From: an uncultured Saprospiraceae bacterium
Lineage (GTDB): Bacteria; Bacteroidota; Bacteroidia; Chitinophagales; Saprospiraceae
Length of the DNA: 45,448 nt
Assembly: GCA_937928405.1 (NCBI GenBank)
Contig: CALFWZ010000132.1
Coordinates: 1-45,448, forward strand
Direction of reading: 5' to 3'
This document shows positions 16,588 to 25,967 of this stretch, one piece after another. Position numbers and translations under genes: made by a program. The notes beneath the pieces were generated by a model that was given only the letters and a program-made list of their open reading frames with translations, ran no database searches and was not told the DNA's origin. Every line of letters starts with the position of its first letter. The first letter of the stretch is position 1.

Positions 16588-16620
16588 AGGGGAGCGGGGA
16601 GTGATAGTCGGTGAATAGCT

Positions 16621-16660
16621 GTTTAATGCCGTTTGTAGTCGTTTGTAAACGGCTTTAAAC
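16621..16660. repeat. 40-bp hairpin at the island boundary
   Basis: GTTTAA (16621-16626) and GCCGTTT pair with AAACGGC and TTAAAC (ending 16660), with a 12-nt loop. It lies upstream of ssb and 34 bp before the first cassette boundary. It could be an operator, or part of the site where cassettes enter. Confidence 0.55.
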
Positions 16661-16693
16661 GGGTAATTTGGGGAGGATTGTGGATATTGGGGG

Positions 16694-16702
16694 GTTCCAT
16701 GC
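16694..16702 (+). repeat. Cassette 1 left boundary (GTTCCATGC)
   Basis: Exact reverse complement of GCATGGAAC at 17552-17560, just after the stop of the gene at 16770. It starts with GTT, as an attC R' core site does, but the next bases do not fit the classic RRRY. Confidence 0.6.
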
Positions 16703-16769
16703 AAGCAAAAAGAAAAACATATAAAAGGGAACTAATATGTAGGTTCAAGTGTTTACAGCCAAAAAGAAT

Positions 16770-17546
16770 ATGGAATCAATTTCAATAAACAAATCTCTTT
16801 GGATAAGAGTACAACAACATCAAATAAATTTTGATTACGAAGGATTACCTGAAAAAGTACATTTTACAATTGCATTCAACTCAAATTCAGATTTCATTAA
16901 TCTACACTTGTCAAAAAATGTGAAAGGAGTTCCATTCAGAAACAAACCTCAAATTAAAATCTGTCGGATAGCGAAAAAAGATTTTGAATTACTAATTCCT
17001 GAAATCAGTTTAGGAATTTTACAGTCAATTTTAAGAAAGGTAGATATAAATTCAACTCATTATTTAAGAAGTTTTATCATTCCTTTCGATGACCTAGAAA
17101 CAAATGAGCACCAAAAATTTTTTGAAGAAGCTTTTGTTAATGGCTTTGAACCTCTTACCCATGTAAAACAAAAAAAGAAATTACGTGTAAGAGGAGATGT
17201 TGAGAAAAAATTAGTTGAAGTTGTAGAATCGTCGGAATTACAGGAGACAACGCTTTCTACAATAAAAGAATTTAATCCCGATGAATATGAAAACCTAAAA
17301 GGAGGTTTCATAATAAATGATACATCAGAAACAAAGGGATTAATAAAGGTAAATAATGAATGGTATGAAATGGACTTTAGTAGAAATCCACTAGAATATT
17401 TGGAACTAATCATGGGTAAAGAATTATCTCAAAACTTAGTTCAATACACAAGTGATTCGATAAATAATATTAAAAAATTAAGAACAAAAGAAGAGTGCAA
17501 AGAATTTGAATTCCCGATACTACTTAAAAGAATTGAAAAAGAATAA
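16770..17546 (+). CDS. Unrecognised protein in cassette 1
   Basis: 258 aa from the ATG at 16770 (MESISINKSLWIRV); a GTG start 7 codons earlier is possible. No signal peptide and no membrane segment, so probably cytoplasmic. The N-terminal ~110 residues look beta-rich. A basic KQKKKLRVRGDVEKK segment (about 136-150) follows, then an acidic helical C-terminal half. I recognise no family. Composition is AT-rich, like the next two genes and unlike the flanking chromosome. Its stop codon is 5 bp before an inverted copy of the sequence that precedes the gene, so gene and boundaries look like one mobile unit. Confidence 0.75.
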   Translation: MESISINKSLWIRVQQHQINFDYEGLPEKVHFTIAFNSNSDFINLHLSKNVKGVPFRNKPQIKICRIAKKDFELLIPEISLGILQSILRKVDINSTHYLRSFIIPFDDLETNEHQKFFEEAFVNGFEPLTHVKQKKKLRVRGDVEKKLVEVVESSELQETTLSTIKEFNPDEYENLKGGFIINDTSETKGLIKVNNEWYEMDFSRNPLEYLELIMGKELSQNLVQYTSDSINNIKKLRTKEECKEFEFPILLKRIEKE

Positions 17547-17551
17547 AGCCA

Positions 17552-17624
17552 GCATGGAACAAAACATCCAACATCCACATCTCCCATTCGGTCGGCACGG
17601 TGTGAATGCGGATCGTTAGCTCCC
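17552..17624 (+). other. attC-like site between cassettes 1 and 2
   Basis: It runs from GCATGGAAC (17552-17560) to GTTAGCTCCC (17615-17624). The interior folds back: ATCC (17566-17569) with GGAT (17610-17613), CAT (17572-17574) with ATG (17606-17608), and CACATC (17576-17581 without the mismatch) with GGTGTG (17599-17604), leaving unpaired bases between helices. Outer AAC/GTT ends, an imperfect stem with extrahelical bases and ~70 bp length match integron attC sites in form. The outer core sequences are only a partial match to RYYYAAC/GTTRRRY. Confidence 0.55.
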
Positions 17625-17640
17625 ATTAAAAAGATAATAA

Positions 17641-18534
17641 ATGCCAAAATTTCTAACAATTTCACCCACACATGTAAGTAGAAAAAAACCGTATGCTTGG
17701 GAAGAGTTTAAAAAAGGTAATTATGTTTCTTTAGGCTGGTATCATACAGATTACAGTAATTGGACATTAGAAAAAATAATTAAAGACATAGTAAAACAAA
17801 AATTTCCAAATGAAAAGGAAGCAATTGATGCCCATAGAAAATTCTATAAACTTGAAATTGGAGATATAATAGCTGCTAATAATGTTGCAGATGGATTATT
17901 TGGAATTGGAATAATTAAATCAGATTATAGATTTAAACAATTTATTCATGATACTGGGAGTAATAATAAGGATGAGTTTTATTCACACTATAGAGAGGTA
18001 GACTGGGTAATAACGGATTACCAAAAAAGAAAAGATTTGTTAAAGAAGGGAGAAACATGTTGGAAGATTAGAGGAACTGTAGGTGGATTGTTAAAGTTGC
18101 CTGATTATATAAAAAGGATATTTGAAAAAAATGGTGTGAAATATGAAAACAACTCATCAGATTGGCAAGGAGATTCTGAATTGATTGGATATGAAGGTGA
18201 AATAAAAGAGGAACTAAGACTTCATAAATGGACTGAGAGAGATATTAAATTTAGAAATAGTTACAAAGCGAAATATGCTGGGATCAAAGAATGCAATGGA
18301 TGTCAACTAAATCCAAAAGAAAGATTTGGAATACCAGCAATAAATTTTTTAGAATTACATCATATAACCCCTCTTGAGCTAAGGAAATCAGATAAGAATT
18401 CAATTACAAGAGAATCTGATGTGGTGTTAATTTGTCCAAATTGCCACAAATTAATCCATAAAATGATGAGTAAAAGAAATAAAAAAGTAATTACATTGAT
18501 TGAATTAGTGAAAAAAATAAAAAACGGGAGCTAA
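17641..18534 (+). CDS. EVE-like/PUA domain fused to an HNH endonuclease (type IV restriction-type)
   Basis: 297 aa. Residues ~1-125 resemble an EVE/PUA-superfamily reader: AWEEFKKGNYVSLGW, then KLEIGDIIAANN, LFGIGIIKSDYRF and HYREVDWVIT. Such domains bind modified bases. Residues ~185-285 form an HNH nuclease with C218-x2-C221, the catalytic pair H240-H241 in LELHHITPL, C265-x2-C268-H269 and H273, like the modification-dependent enzyme ScoMcrA. The likely role is cutting modified phage DNA; this is inference. Its TAA stop lies inside the inverted boundary GGGAGCTAAC, whose partner stands 17 bp before the ATG. AT-rich. Confidence 0.8.
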   Translation: MPKFLTISPTHVSRKKPYAWEEFKKGNYVSLGWYHTDYSNWTLEKIIKDIVKQKFPNEKEAIDAHRKFYKLEIGDIIAANNVADGLFGIGIIKSDYRFKQFIHDTGSNNKDEFYSHYREVDWVITDYQKRKDLLKKGETCWKIRGTVGGLLKLPDYIKRIFEKNGVKYENNSSDWQGDSELIGYEGEIKEELRLHKWTERDIKFRNSYKAKYAGIKECNGCQLNPKERFGIPAINFLELHHITPLELRKSDKNSITRESDVVLICPNCHKLIHKMMSKRNKKVITLIELVKKIKNGS

Positions 18535-18535
18535 C
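18526..18535 (+). repeat. Cassette 2 right boundary (GGGAGCTAAC)
   Basis: Exact reverse complement of GTTAGCTCCC at 17615-17624. It contains the nuclease gene's stop codon. No GTT partner or clear fold-back follows within 100 bp, so the attC-like site here seems truncated. Confidence 0.6.
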
Positions 18536-18599
18536 AGAAGCTGTCAATCCCACCAACCTAAGCCATTTTTCTAGTAAGACTTTTATGAAAGGCGATTAA

Positions 18600-18782
18600 A
18601 TTTGGAGTCACAGAAAAAAAGAACATTTCTTTAATAAAAAATTCCGTAGCGCAAGCCATAAAAAAGCAGAAACAATTACTAAGTTTACAAATAATGATAG
18701 AGATATCGAAATATCATACTTCAAAAGAGAAAATAGTTTATCAAAAGAGGTGAAGAAATATCCCCCACACTTAAAAAAATAG
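18600..18782 (+). pseudogene. 3' remnant of a reading frame without a start
   Basis: An open frame of 60 codons with no ATG, GTG or TTG near its beginning ends at TAG (18780-18782). The encoded tail (KKFRSASHKKAETITKFTNN, then YFKRENSLSKEVKKYPPHLKK split across ~50 residues) has protein-like composition. It ends 5 bp before the Nudix start, as an upstream operon partner would. I read it as the C-terminal piece of a gene lost when the cassette array was rearranged. It could also be chance, given the AT-rich sequence. Confidence 0.4.
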
Positions 18783-18787
18783 AACAC

Positions 18788-19186
18788 ATGAAAGAAATAG
18801 ATAAAATAGCTTATTTAAGAACCGAAGGAGGAAAAATATTATCCACTAAATCAAAAGGAAAATCCGTCTACTATATTCCTGGCGGAAAAAGGGAAGAAGG
18901 CGAATCTGATGAAGAGACACTTATTCGAGAAATAGCAGAAGAATTAAGTGTCCAAATCAAACCCAACACCATAAAGTATGTGGATACATTTAGGGCCCAA
19001 GCAGATGGGAAAGAAAAAGGAGTGATAGTTAAGATGACTTGCTATCAAGCAGCATATGAAGGGGAACTTTGCCCAAGCCACGAAATTGAAGAAATAAGAT
19101 GGTTGAACTATAAAGACATAGATATCGTCGCAGCAGTGGATAAAATTATTTTTAACTACTTATTAGAAAAAGGAGACTTGGAATAG
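18788..19186 (+). CDS. Nudix hydrolase
   Basis: 132 aa. The Nudix box runs from G33 to V55: G-x5-E39-x7-R47-E48-I-x-E51-E52-L-S-V, with Ser54 in place of the usual Gly. The metal-binding glutamates are intact. The YYIPGGKREEGES start is typical of MutT-like members that hydrolyse nucleoside diphosphate-X compounds (damaged nucleotides, ADP-ribose, CTP-like substrates). The substrate is not readable. It follows the truncated frame by 5 bp and is the last gene of the AT-rich island. Confidence 0.9.
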   Translation: MKEIDKIAYLRTEGGKILSTKSKGKSVYYIPGGKREEGESDEETLIREIAEELSVQIKPNTIKYVDTFRAQADGKEKGVIVKMTCYQAAYEGELCPSHEIEEIRWLNYKDIDIVAAVDKIIFNYLLEKGDLE

Positions 19187-19285
19187 GATGTCCATGAATT
19201 TTATAACACTACTCTTGTCGATTTTAACATTTTAAAACATAGTTAAAGGCTGTTTGGATGGATTTTTGAATTGTAATTCATAATC

Positions 19286-19321
19286 TACCTATATTTTAGA
19301 CGATCATATAGGTATCGATTT
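19286..19321 (+). terminator. Hairpin with T-run after the Nudix gene
   Basis: TACCTATAT (19286-19294) pairs with ATATAGGTA (19306-19314), and a T-rich tract follows to 19325. It is 100 bp past the stop and just 40 bp before the next start, so it may instead be a leader element of that gene. Confidence 0.4.
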
Positions 19322-19357
19322 TTTTGAACAACTTCAAATCTTAAATCTTCAAAATCT

Positions 19358-20284
19358 ATGTTTAAAAATAAAATACAATTATTGCCGCTTGTCGTTACGG
19401 TGATATTCATGTTTCAGGGTATGAATTTACTGGTAGCTCAGGACGATTATTTTCCAAATGAAACAGTCTGGACGACTATATCTTATTCTTGGGGCTCGCT
19501 CCAACCAGCAGTTTATACGGCGGTGTGTGGAGATACGACGATCAATAATGTCTCCTACAAAAAAGTATATTCATTGAGGGAATCAACGAATGGTGGATAT
19601 ATTAAAACGTACGATTACGCGATAAGAGAATCTGAACAAAAAGTATGGAAACTAAAAGAAGATACCGAAGAATTGTTCTATGACTTTGGCTTAGTAGAAG
19701 GAGATACCTTTCCGGTCATGCAAGGTTCGTTACCACTCAATTTAATTGTAGAATCGGTTTCCTACGAAATGATTCATGGAATGCAAAGAAAAAAAATCAA
19801 GTTTGGTAATGTCAATTTCTTTCCTGGAGAAACATGGTATGAAGGGATTGGATCCAATAGAGGCTTTTCTAATCGTGGTACCGGTTACATGACAGATGGC
19901 AGCAATACCTTATGCTGCGTGAAAATTGACAATCAATTAATGTATCCAAATTCACCTATTACCAATTGCAATTGTGAGATCGGAAGCATCAGCGATTTAG
20001 GACTAAATTGTTCATTAACGACTTCCACTAAAAATGATATTAGCCATATTGAAACCGTTCAAATTTATCCAAATCCAGCAAACGGATTTGTCACGATTCA
20101 TGCTAACTCAGACGAAATAAGACAAATGGAAATATATACTGTTTCGGGAAAACTAGTAAGCGCTAAAAGCATTCAACAAAATGAGACGCTCAATTTAACC
20201 GCTCTTAATAAAGGTGTTTATTTTGTGAAAATTATAGAAATGAATACCAACCAATTTCAAATTAAGAAACTAGTTTTAAACTAA
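19358..20284 (+). CDS. Secreted protein with T9SS type A sorting domain
   Basis: 308 aa with a signal peptide (about 1-27, ...NLLVAQ). The central part (about 30-225) is a beta-rich domain of a kind often seen in Bacteroidota T9SS cargo (WTTISYSWGSLQPAVYTAVC, then ETWYEGIGSNRGF). It includes a short Cys-rich stretch (CNCEIGSISDLGLNC). The last ~70 residues are the T9SS sorting domain (VQIYPNPANGFVTIHAN, LNKGVYFVKI). The protein should be exported, then cut and attached to, or released from, the surface. Enzymatic activity unknown. A strong terminator follows. Confidence 0.85.
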   Translation: MFKNKIQLLPLVVTVIFMFQGMNLLVAQDDYFPNETVWTTISYSWGSLQPAVYTAVCGDTTINNVSYKKVYSLRESTNGGYIKTYDYAIRESEQKVWKLKEDTEELFYDFGLVEGDTFPVMQGSLPLNLIVESVSYEMIHGMQRKKIKFGNVNFFPGETWYEGIGSNRGFSNRGTGYMTDGSNTLCCVKIDNQLMYPNSPITNCNCEIGSISDLGLNCSLTTSTKNDISHIETVQIYPNPANGFVTIHANSDEIRQMEIYTVSGKLVSAKSIQQNETLNLTALNKGVYFVKIIEMNTNQFQIKKLVLN

Positions 20285-20305
20285 ATCTAAGACCCTTAGT
20301 CGAAG

Positions 20306-20341
20306 ATGCAGTATGGTCAATCTGACTATACTGCATTTTTT
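20306..20341 (+). terminator. Rho-independent terminator
   Basis: ATGCAGTAT (20306-20314) pairs with ATACTGCAT (20328-20336), the stem is extended by GTCA/TGAC, and T6 follows. Confidence 0.85.
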
Positions 20342-20460
20342 GTATCCATAAAATCAAGCATGACCACTAAACGTCTCAAGAATACTAGGATAGGCCTTTC
20401 TTTTAGTATTTATTCTTTACTTTTAATGCATAAAACATTTCTACCAAAAAAATCATATAC

Positions 20461-22438
<1,978 letters not shown>

Positions 22439-22500
22439 ACTGTAAGAAGCGTGTTTTTTGCGGGTAGAACAAAAATAATTTTATAATAAAAATATAAATA

Positions 22501-25077
22501 ATGATTCGCACTATTAGCTTACTATTTTTGCTGTTCTTCATTTCAAATAGTTCCATCTATGGTCAGCAAAACCAACCAAACATATTGCTGATTATTGCTG
22601 ACGACCTTGGTATCGATGCCTCCAATGGTTATCAACAGAATGACCGAATGCCTACCACGCCCCATCTTGACGCTATGCGAGCCAACGGTGTGACCTTTAC
22701 CAATACGTGGTCCGCTCCGCAATGTACCCCCACCAGAGCTTCTATTATGAGTGGTAAATACGGGATTAAAACCGGTGTGATGAGACCTCCCGGAAATCTG
22801 GACTTGGTGCATCAATCTTTATTTAGCAAAATAGCGGAAACAACTAATGATGCCTATGCCGGAGCAGTAATTGGTAAATGGCATATTTCAAACCCTATAG
22901 ATTATGAACATCCGACCCAGCATGGTATTGATCATTACGAAGGATTGTTTACTTCTTCCGTTGCAGATTACTATCTATGGGACAAGGTAGAAGATGGAAT
23001 GCTAACCACTAGCGATGAATATGTCACAACCGATCTAACCAATGCCTCTATTGATTGGATTGCTGAACAAGACAGTCCTTGGTTTTTATGGTTGGCGCAT
23101 CCTGCTCCACATGGTCCTTTTCACGTGCCTCCCGATGGCTTATACACGGTAGAAAATACCAATAATAATTTAGGAAAATATCTGGCAGCAATTGAAGCAA
23201 TGGATTATGAAATCGGAAGACTGCTGGATAGTATGGATCAAGAGACTTTAGATAATACGGTTATTATTTTTGTAGGAGATAACGGAACACCAGGTGGAGT
23301 TATCCAAAATTTTCCCGCCGCTCATTCCAAAGGAACGCTTTATGAAGGCGGTGTTCGAGTCCCGCTCATTATTTCAGGTAAAGGTGTTGCTAGAACAAAT
23401 GAAACGGATGACAACCTCAATCATGTAGCAGATTTATATGCTACCATTCTCGAACTCACAGGAGCAGAACTTTCTGGAGGCACTCATAATAGTATGAGTT
23501 TAAAACCAGTATTGTCTTGTGATATTGATTTGGATAGACCTTATATTTATACCGATTATGAAGACGGTAATGTTTTAGGTTGGGCGATTAGAAATCAGGA
23601 TTATAAACTGATTGAAGATGAAGATGGGCGATTAGAATTTTATAAAATTTCGGAAGATATTCTGGAAGAAAATAATTTAGTAGGTAACCTTACACCGGAA
23701 GAACAAGTGCTGCTTACCGCCATGCAAGCGGAAGTGACCGTGATGAGAACCGGTTGGTCTTGTCAGGATGGAATTCAGAATGGAGATGAAACGACCATCG
23801 ATGATTGTGACGATGATTGCACCGCGGATAATTCTTTAAGTACCACGAATATTGGGTGTTGCGAAACGCCAAGTGAACCAAGCGTTTACTACGAGTATAT
23901 AGAAGGAGATATTCGTAAAATATATTCTAATAATTTTCCGGATCACGATTATTGTTATAATAGTGCCAATCAAATGCCTTCACAAACCTATCATGATTTT
24001 GGCGTAGACTTGACACCGACCTTAGCCAATGAAATGACAAAAGTGGTAAGAGACAACGGAAGACCCGCAAGGTTTTTTGGTGTAGCTAAAAACGGCGTCA
24101 TCTTCGCTCCTGCTCCAGCGGCCCCTTTCATTTTTGAAAATCAAAATACAGGAGAATTCAATTGGGATTGGGTCTTTGAACCGACCAATAATCAAGGGCA
24201 AGGACAAGACGTGGTTGGTCTTGATTGTGCTTCTGCTCACACAGGTGGTCAAGGGTATCACTATCACGGTAATATGTTTTCTTATGTTGAAAATGAATCG
24301 CCTGGCATTTCGACTACGAACACCATTCCTAATACGCCATTGCATATCGGTTGGGCGTCGGATGGCTTTCCTGTTTTATATAGATTCGGGCCAGATCCGG
24401 ATGGAAATATCAAAGAACTTATTCCAAGTTACCAAGTAAAACGCGGCTTAAGACCGGGCGATAATATCACCGCTCCTTGTGGTGCGTACTCTGGAAAGTA
24501 TACGAATGATTATGAATTTATTTGCGGGAAAGGAGATTTAGATGAATGTAATGGTATACAAAGTTCGGTGACCCTTTCAACGGCGAATGGCACGGAAACA
24601 TTCCAATATTTCTACGTGATTACTACCACGTTTCCACAAATACCTAGATGTTTAATGGGAACGGTAAGTCCAGATTTTGAGAATAGTGCAGATCAACCTA
24701 CGGGTGTCGACAATGACAATGATGGCTTTTTAGAGGAGTTTGATTGCGATGATAACAATCCAGATATTAATCCTTTAGCGATGGAAATAGAAGGAAATGA
24801 CATTGACGAAAATTGCGATGGATTATTGACGTCGGTTGCTGATCTGGTGCTGGCAGAAATAATAATTAGCCCTAATCCATCTGATGGTGATTTTAGTATC
24901 CAACTACCAACGGATGAGTGGGTAAGTGTAACGCTTTTTAGTTCAGATGGAAAATTGGTAACGCGTAAAACAGGCGCTACCAAAATTGAATTTACAGGAT
25001 TATCAACGGGATTGTATTTTGTCCAAATCACCTCAAGAGATGGCGCAACCCTTTATAAAAAACAAATCATAAAATGA
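22501..25077 (+). CDS. Mosaic sulfatase - YHYH - MopE-like - T9SS protein
   Basis: 858 aa with a signal peptide (about 1-22). Residues ~25-420 are an arylsulfatase: metal-binding IIADDLG (D34, D35) and the formylglycine motif C75-T-P-T-R79 in PQCTPTRASIMSGKYG, plus GKWH and FVGDNGTPGG. Residues ~455-720 form a YHYH-type domain (GQGYHYHG near 583). A Ca-binding MopE-like stretch follows (about 736-780, DNDNDGFLEEFDCDDNNPDI), then a T9SS sorting domain (IISPNPSDGDFSIQLP, STGLYFVQI). It should be an exported, surface-presented enzyme acting on sulfated substrates, perhaps algal polysaccharide (inference). An anaerobic-type or FGE-type maturase is needed elsewhere. It overlaps the next gene by 4 bp. 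Confidence 0.92.
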   Translation: MIRTISLLFLLFFISNSSIYGQQNQPNILLIIADDLGIDASNGYQQNDRMPTTPHLDAMRANGVTFTNTWSAPQCTPTRASIMSGKYGIKTGVMRPPGNLDLVHQSLFSKIAETTNDAYAGAVIGKWHISNPIDYEHPTQHGIDHYEGLFTSSVADYYLWDKVEDGMLTTSDEYVTTDLTNASIDWIAEQDSPWFLWLAHPAPHGPFHVPPDGLYTVENTNNNLGKYLAAIEAMDYEIGRLLDSMDQETLDNTVIIFVGDNGTPGGVIQNFPAAHSKGTLYEGGVRVPLIISGKGVARTNETDDNLNHVADLYATILELTGAELSGGTHNSMSLKPVLSCDIDLDRPYIYTDYEDGNVLGWAIRNQDYKLIEDEDGRLEFYKISEDILEENNLVGNLTPEEQVLLTAMQAEVTVMRTGWSCQDGIQNGDETTIDDCDDDCTADNSLSTTNIGCCETPSEPSVYYEYIEGDIRKIYSNNFPDHDYCYNSANQMPSQTYHDFGVDLTPTLANEMTKVVRDNGRPARFFGVAKNGVIFAPAPAAPFIFENQNTGEFNWDWVFEPTNNQGQGQDVVGLDCASAHTGGQGYHYHGNMFSYVENESPGISTTNTIPNTPLHIGWASDGFPVLYRFGPDPDGNIKELIPSYQVKRGLRPGDNITAPCGAYSGKYTNDYEFICGKGDLDECNGIQSSVTLSTANGTETFQYFYVITTTFPQIPRCLMGTVSPDFENSADQPTGVDNDNDGFLEEFDCDDNNPDINPLAMEIEGNDIDENCDGLLTSVADLVLAEIIISPNPSDGDFSIQLPTDEWVSVTLFSSDGKLVTRKTGATKIEFTGLSTGLYFVQITSRDGATLYKKQIIK

Positions 25078-25532
25078 AAATTCTAGTGCTTATATCTACC
25101 ATTTTTTTTATGAATCTATTCATACCGGTTCATGATGTGCCAGTAGCAACGTTTCATATTACGGCAGCTGATGCGGTGGTAAATTTAGACATCACTTTTG
25201 ATCTAGAAGATTTTTCTGAATCACTTGATATTAAAACAACGGAAGTAAACCTCAAAAATGTACAAGCTTACTTAGATGAAAATACCAGCTTCTATTTTAA
25301 TGACCAAGCTGCTAATTTTAAAATCACAGAAGTTAAAATTCTCAGAGATCATCATATTAAGGCAAAGGGAACTTTTGGAAGATTAGAAAAAAATATAAAA
25401 ACAGTAAAAGTTGAAAATACTTGCCTTAATAATGTTGCTCGTCATTCTAATGTGATACAAATAGACCTGAACGATCAATCAAAAGATTATCGGATGCATA
25501 AAAAAAGAACGGTGATTAGTTTGGTGTACTAG
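25074..25532 (+). CDS. DUF6702-like secreted protein
   Basis: 152 aa with a signal peptide (MKILVLISTIFFMNLFIPVH). The rest is a single beta-rich domain in the style of DUF6702 proteins (FHITAADAVVNLDITFDLEDF, then KTVKVENTCLNN and NVIQIDLNDQSKDYRM). Its start overlaps the sulfatase stop as ATGA, so translation is probably coupled. The family assignment is by eye and moderate. Function unknown; it may be a partner of the surface protein encoded upstream. Confidence 0.75.
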   Translation: MKILVLISTIFFMNLFIPVHDVPVATFHITAADAVVNLDITFDLEDFSESLDIKTTEVNLKNVQAYLDENTSFYFNDQAANFKITEVKILRDHHIKAKGTFGRLEKNIKTVKVENTCLNNVARHSNVIQIDLNDQSKDYRMHKKRTVISLVY

Positions 25533-25595
25533 ACTTTCTCTAAAGAATTCTTTCCATAGTCGAGGATCATGCCATGCTAAAATAAGAATAGTAAA

Positions 25596-25650
25596 GGGAG
25601 AAGGAAAATAAGACCTTAAAATTTAGATATCTTATTTATTTCCTTCTCCC
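25596..25650. repeat. Long inverted repeat (17-20 bp arms)
   Basis: GGGAGAAGGAAAATAAG (25596-25612) pairs with CTTATTTATTTCCTTCTCCC (25631-25650) apart from small bulges. It has no T-run. It lies 63 bp past the DUF6702-like stop and may stop or stabilise that transcript. Confidence 0.65.
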
Positions 25651-25720
25651 TAATAGAAAGAGTGGATGTAAGTTCATAGTACCTTAGAGAGATAATATAG
25701 ATCGAGCAAGGATTTAAATT

Positions 25721-25747
25721 GGCAGACCACATAAAGTATGATCTGCC
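25721..25747. repeat. Hairpin GGCAGA / TCTGCC
   Basis: Arms at 25721-25726 and 25742-25747 with a 15-nt loop. It lies 27 bp beyond the stop of a possible short minus-strand reading frame (25774-25869). The rest of the 435-bp gap 25533-25967 holds only the inverted repeat at 25596, this hairpin, that frame and a possible promoter. Confidence 0.45.
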
Positions 25748-25951
25748 TGGCTTTCTGGGGTTTTACTTTATTCTTAAACAGGTTTAGCTGCCTTATCACT
25801 ATCTATATTAGTAAGGTCTTTGTTTTTGCTTAGTGGATGATAGAATTTAAATGATGGCGTAAAATTCGATCAAATGACCCCTAAAATCTAGCGTAGATAT
25901 ACGGTAATTAAAACACGTATTTATACGCTGTTTTGGGAAAAATATTCTAAC

Positions 25952-25959
25952 TAGTTTTG
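25952..25959 (+). promoter_or_regulatory. -7 element candidate for the NADAR gene
   Basis: TAGTTTTG fully matches TAnnTTTG; TTTG at 25932-25935 is 16 nt upstream, a little short of the usual 19-21. It is only 8 bp before the ATG, so the transcript would be almost leaderless. Confidence 0.3.
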
Positions 25960-25967
25960 TAGAAAAC

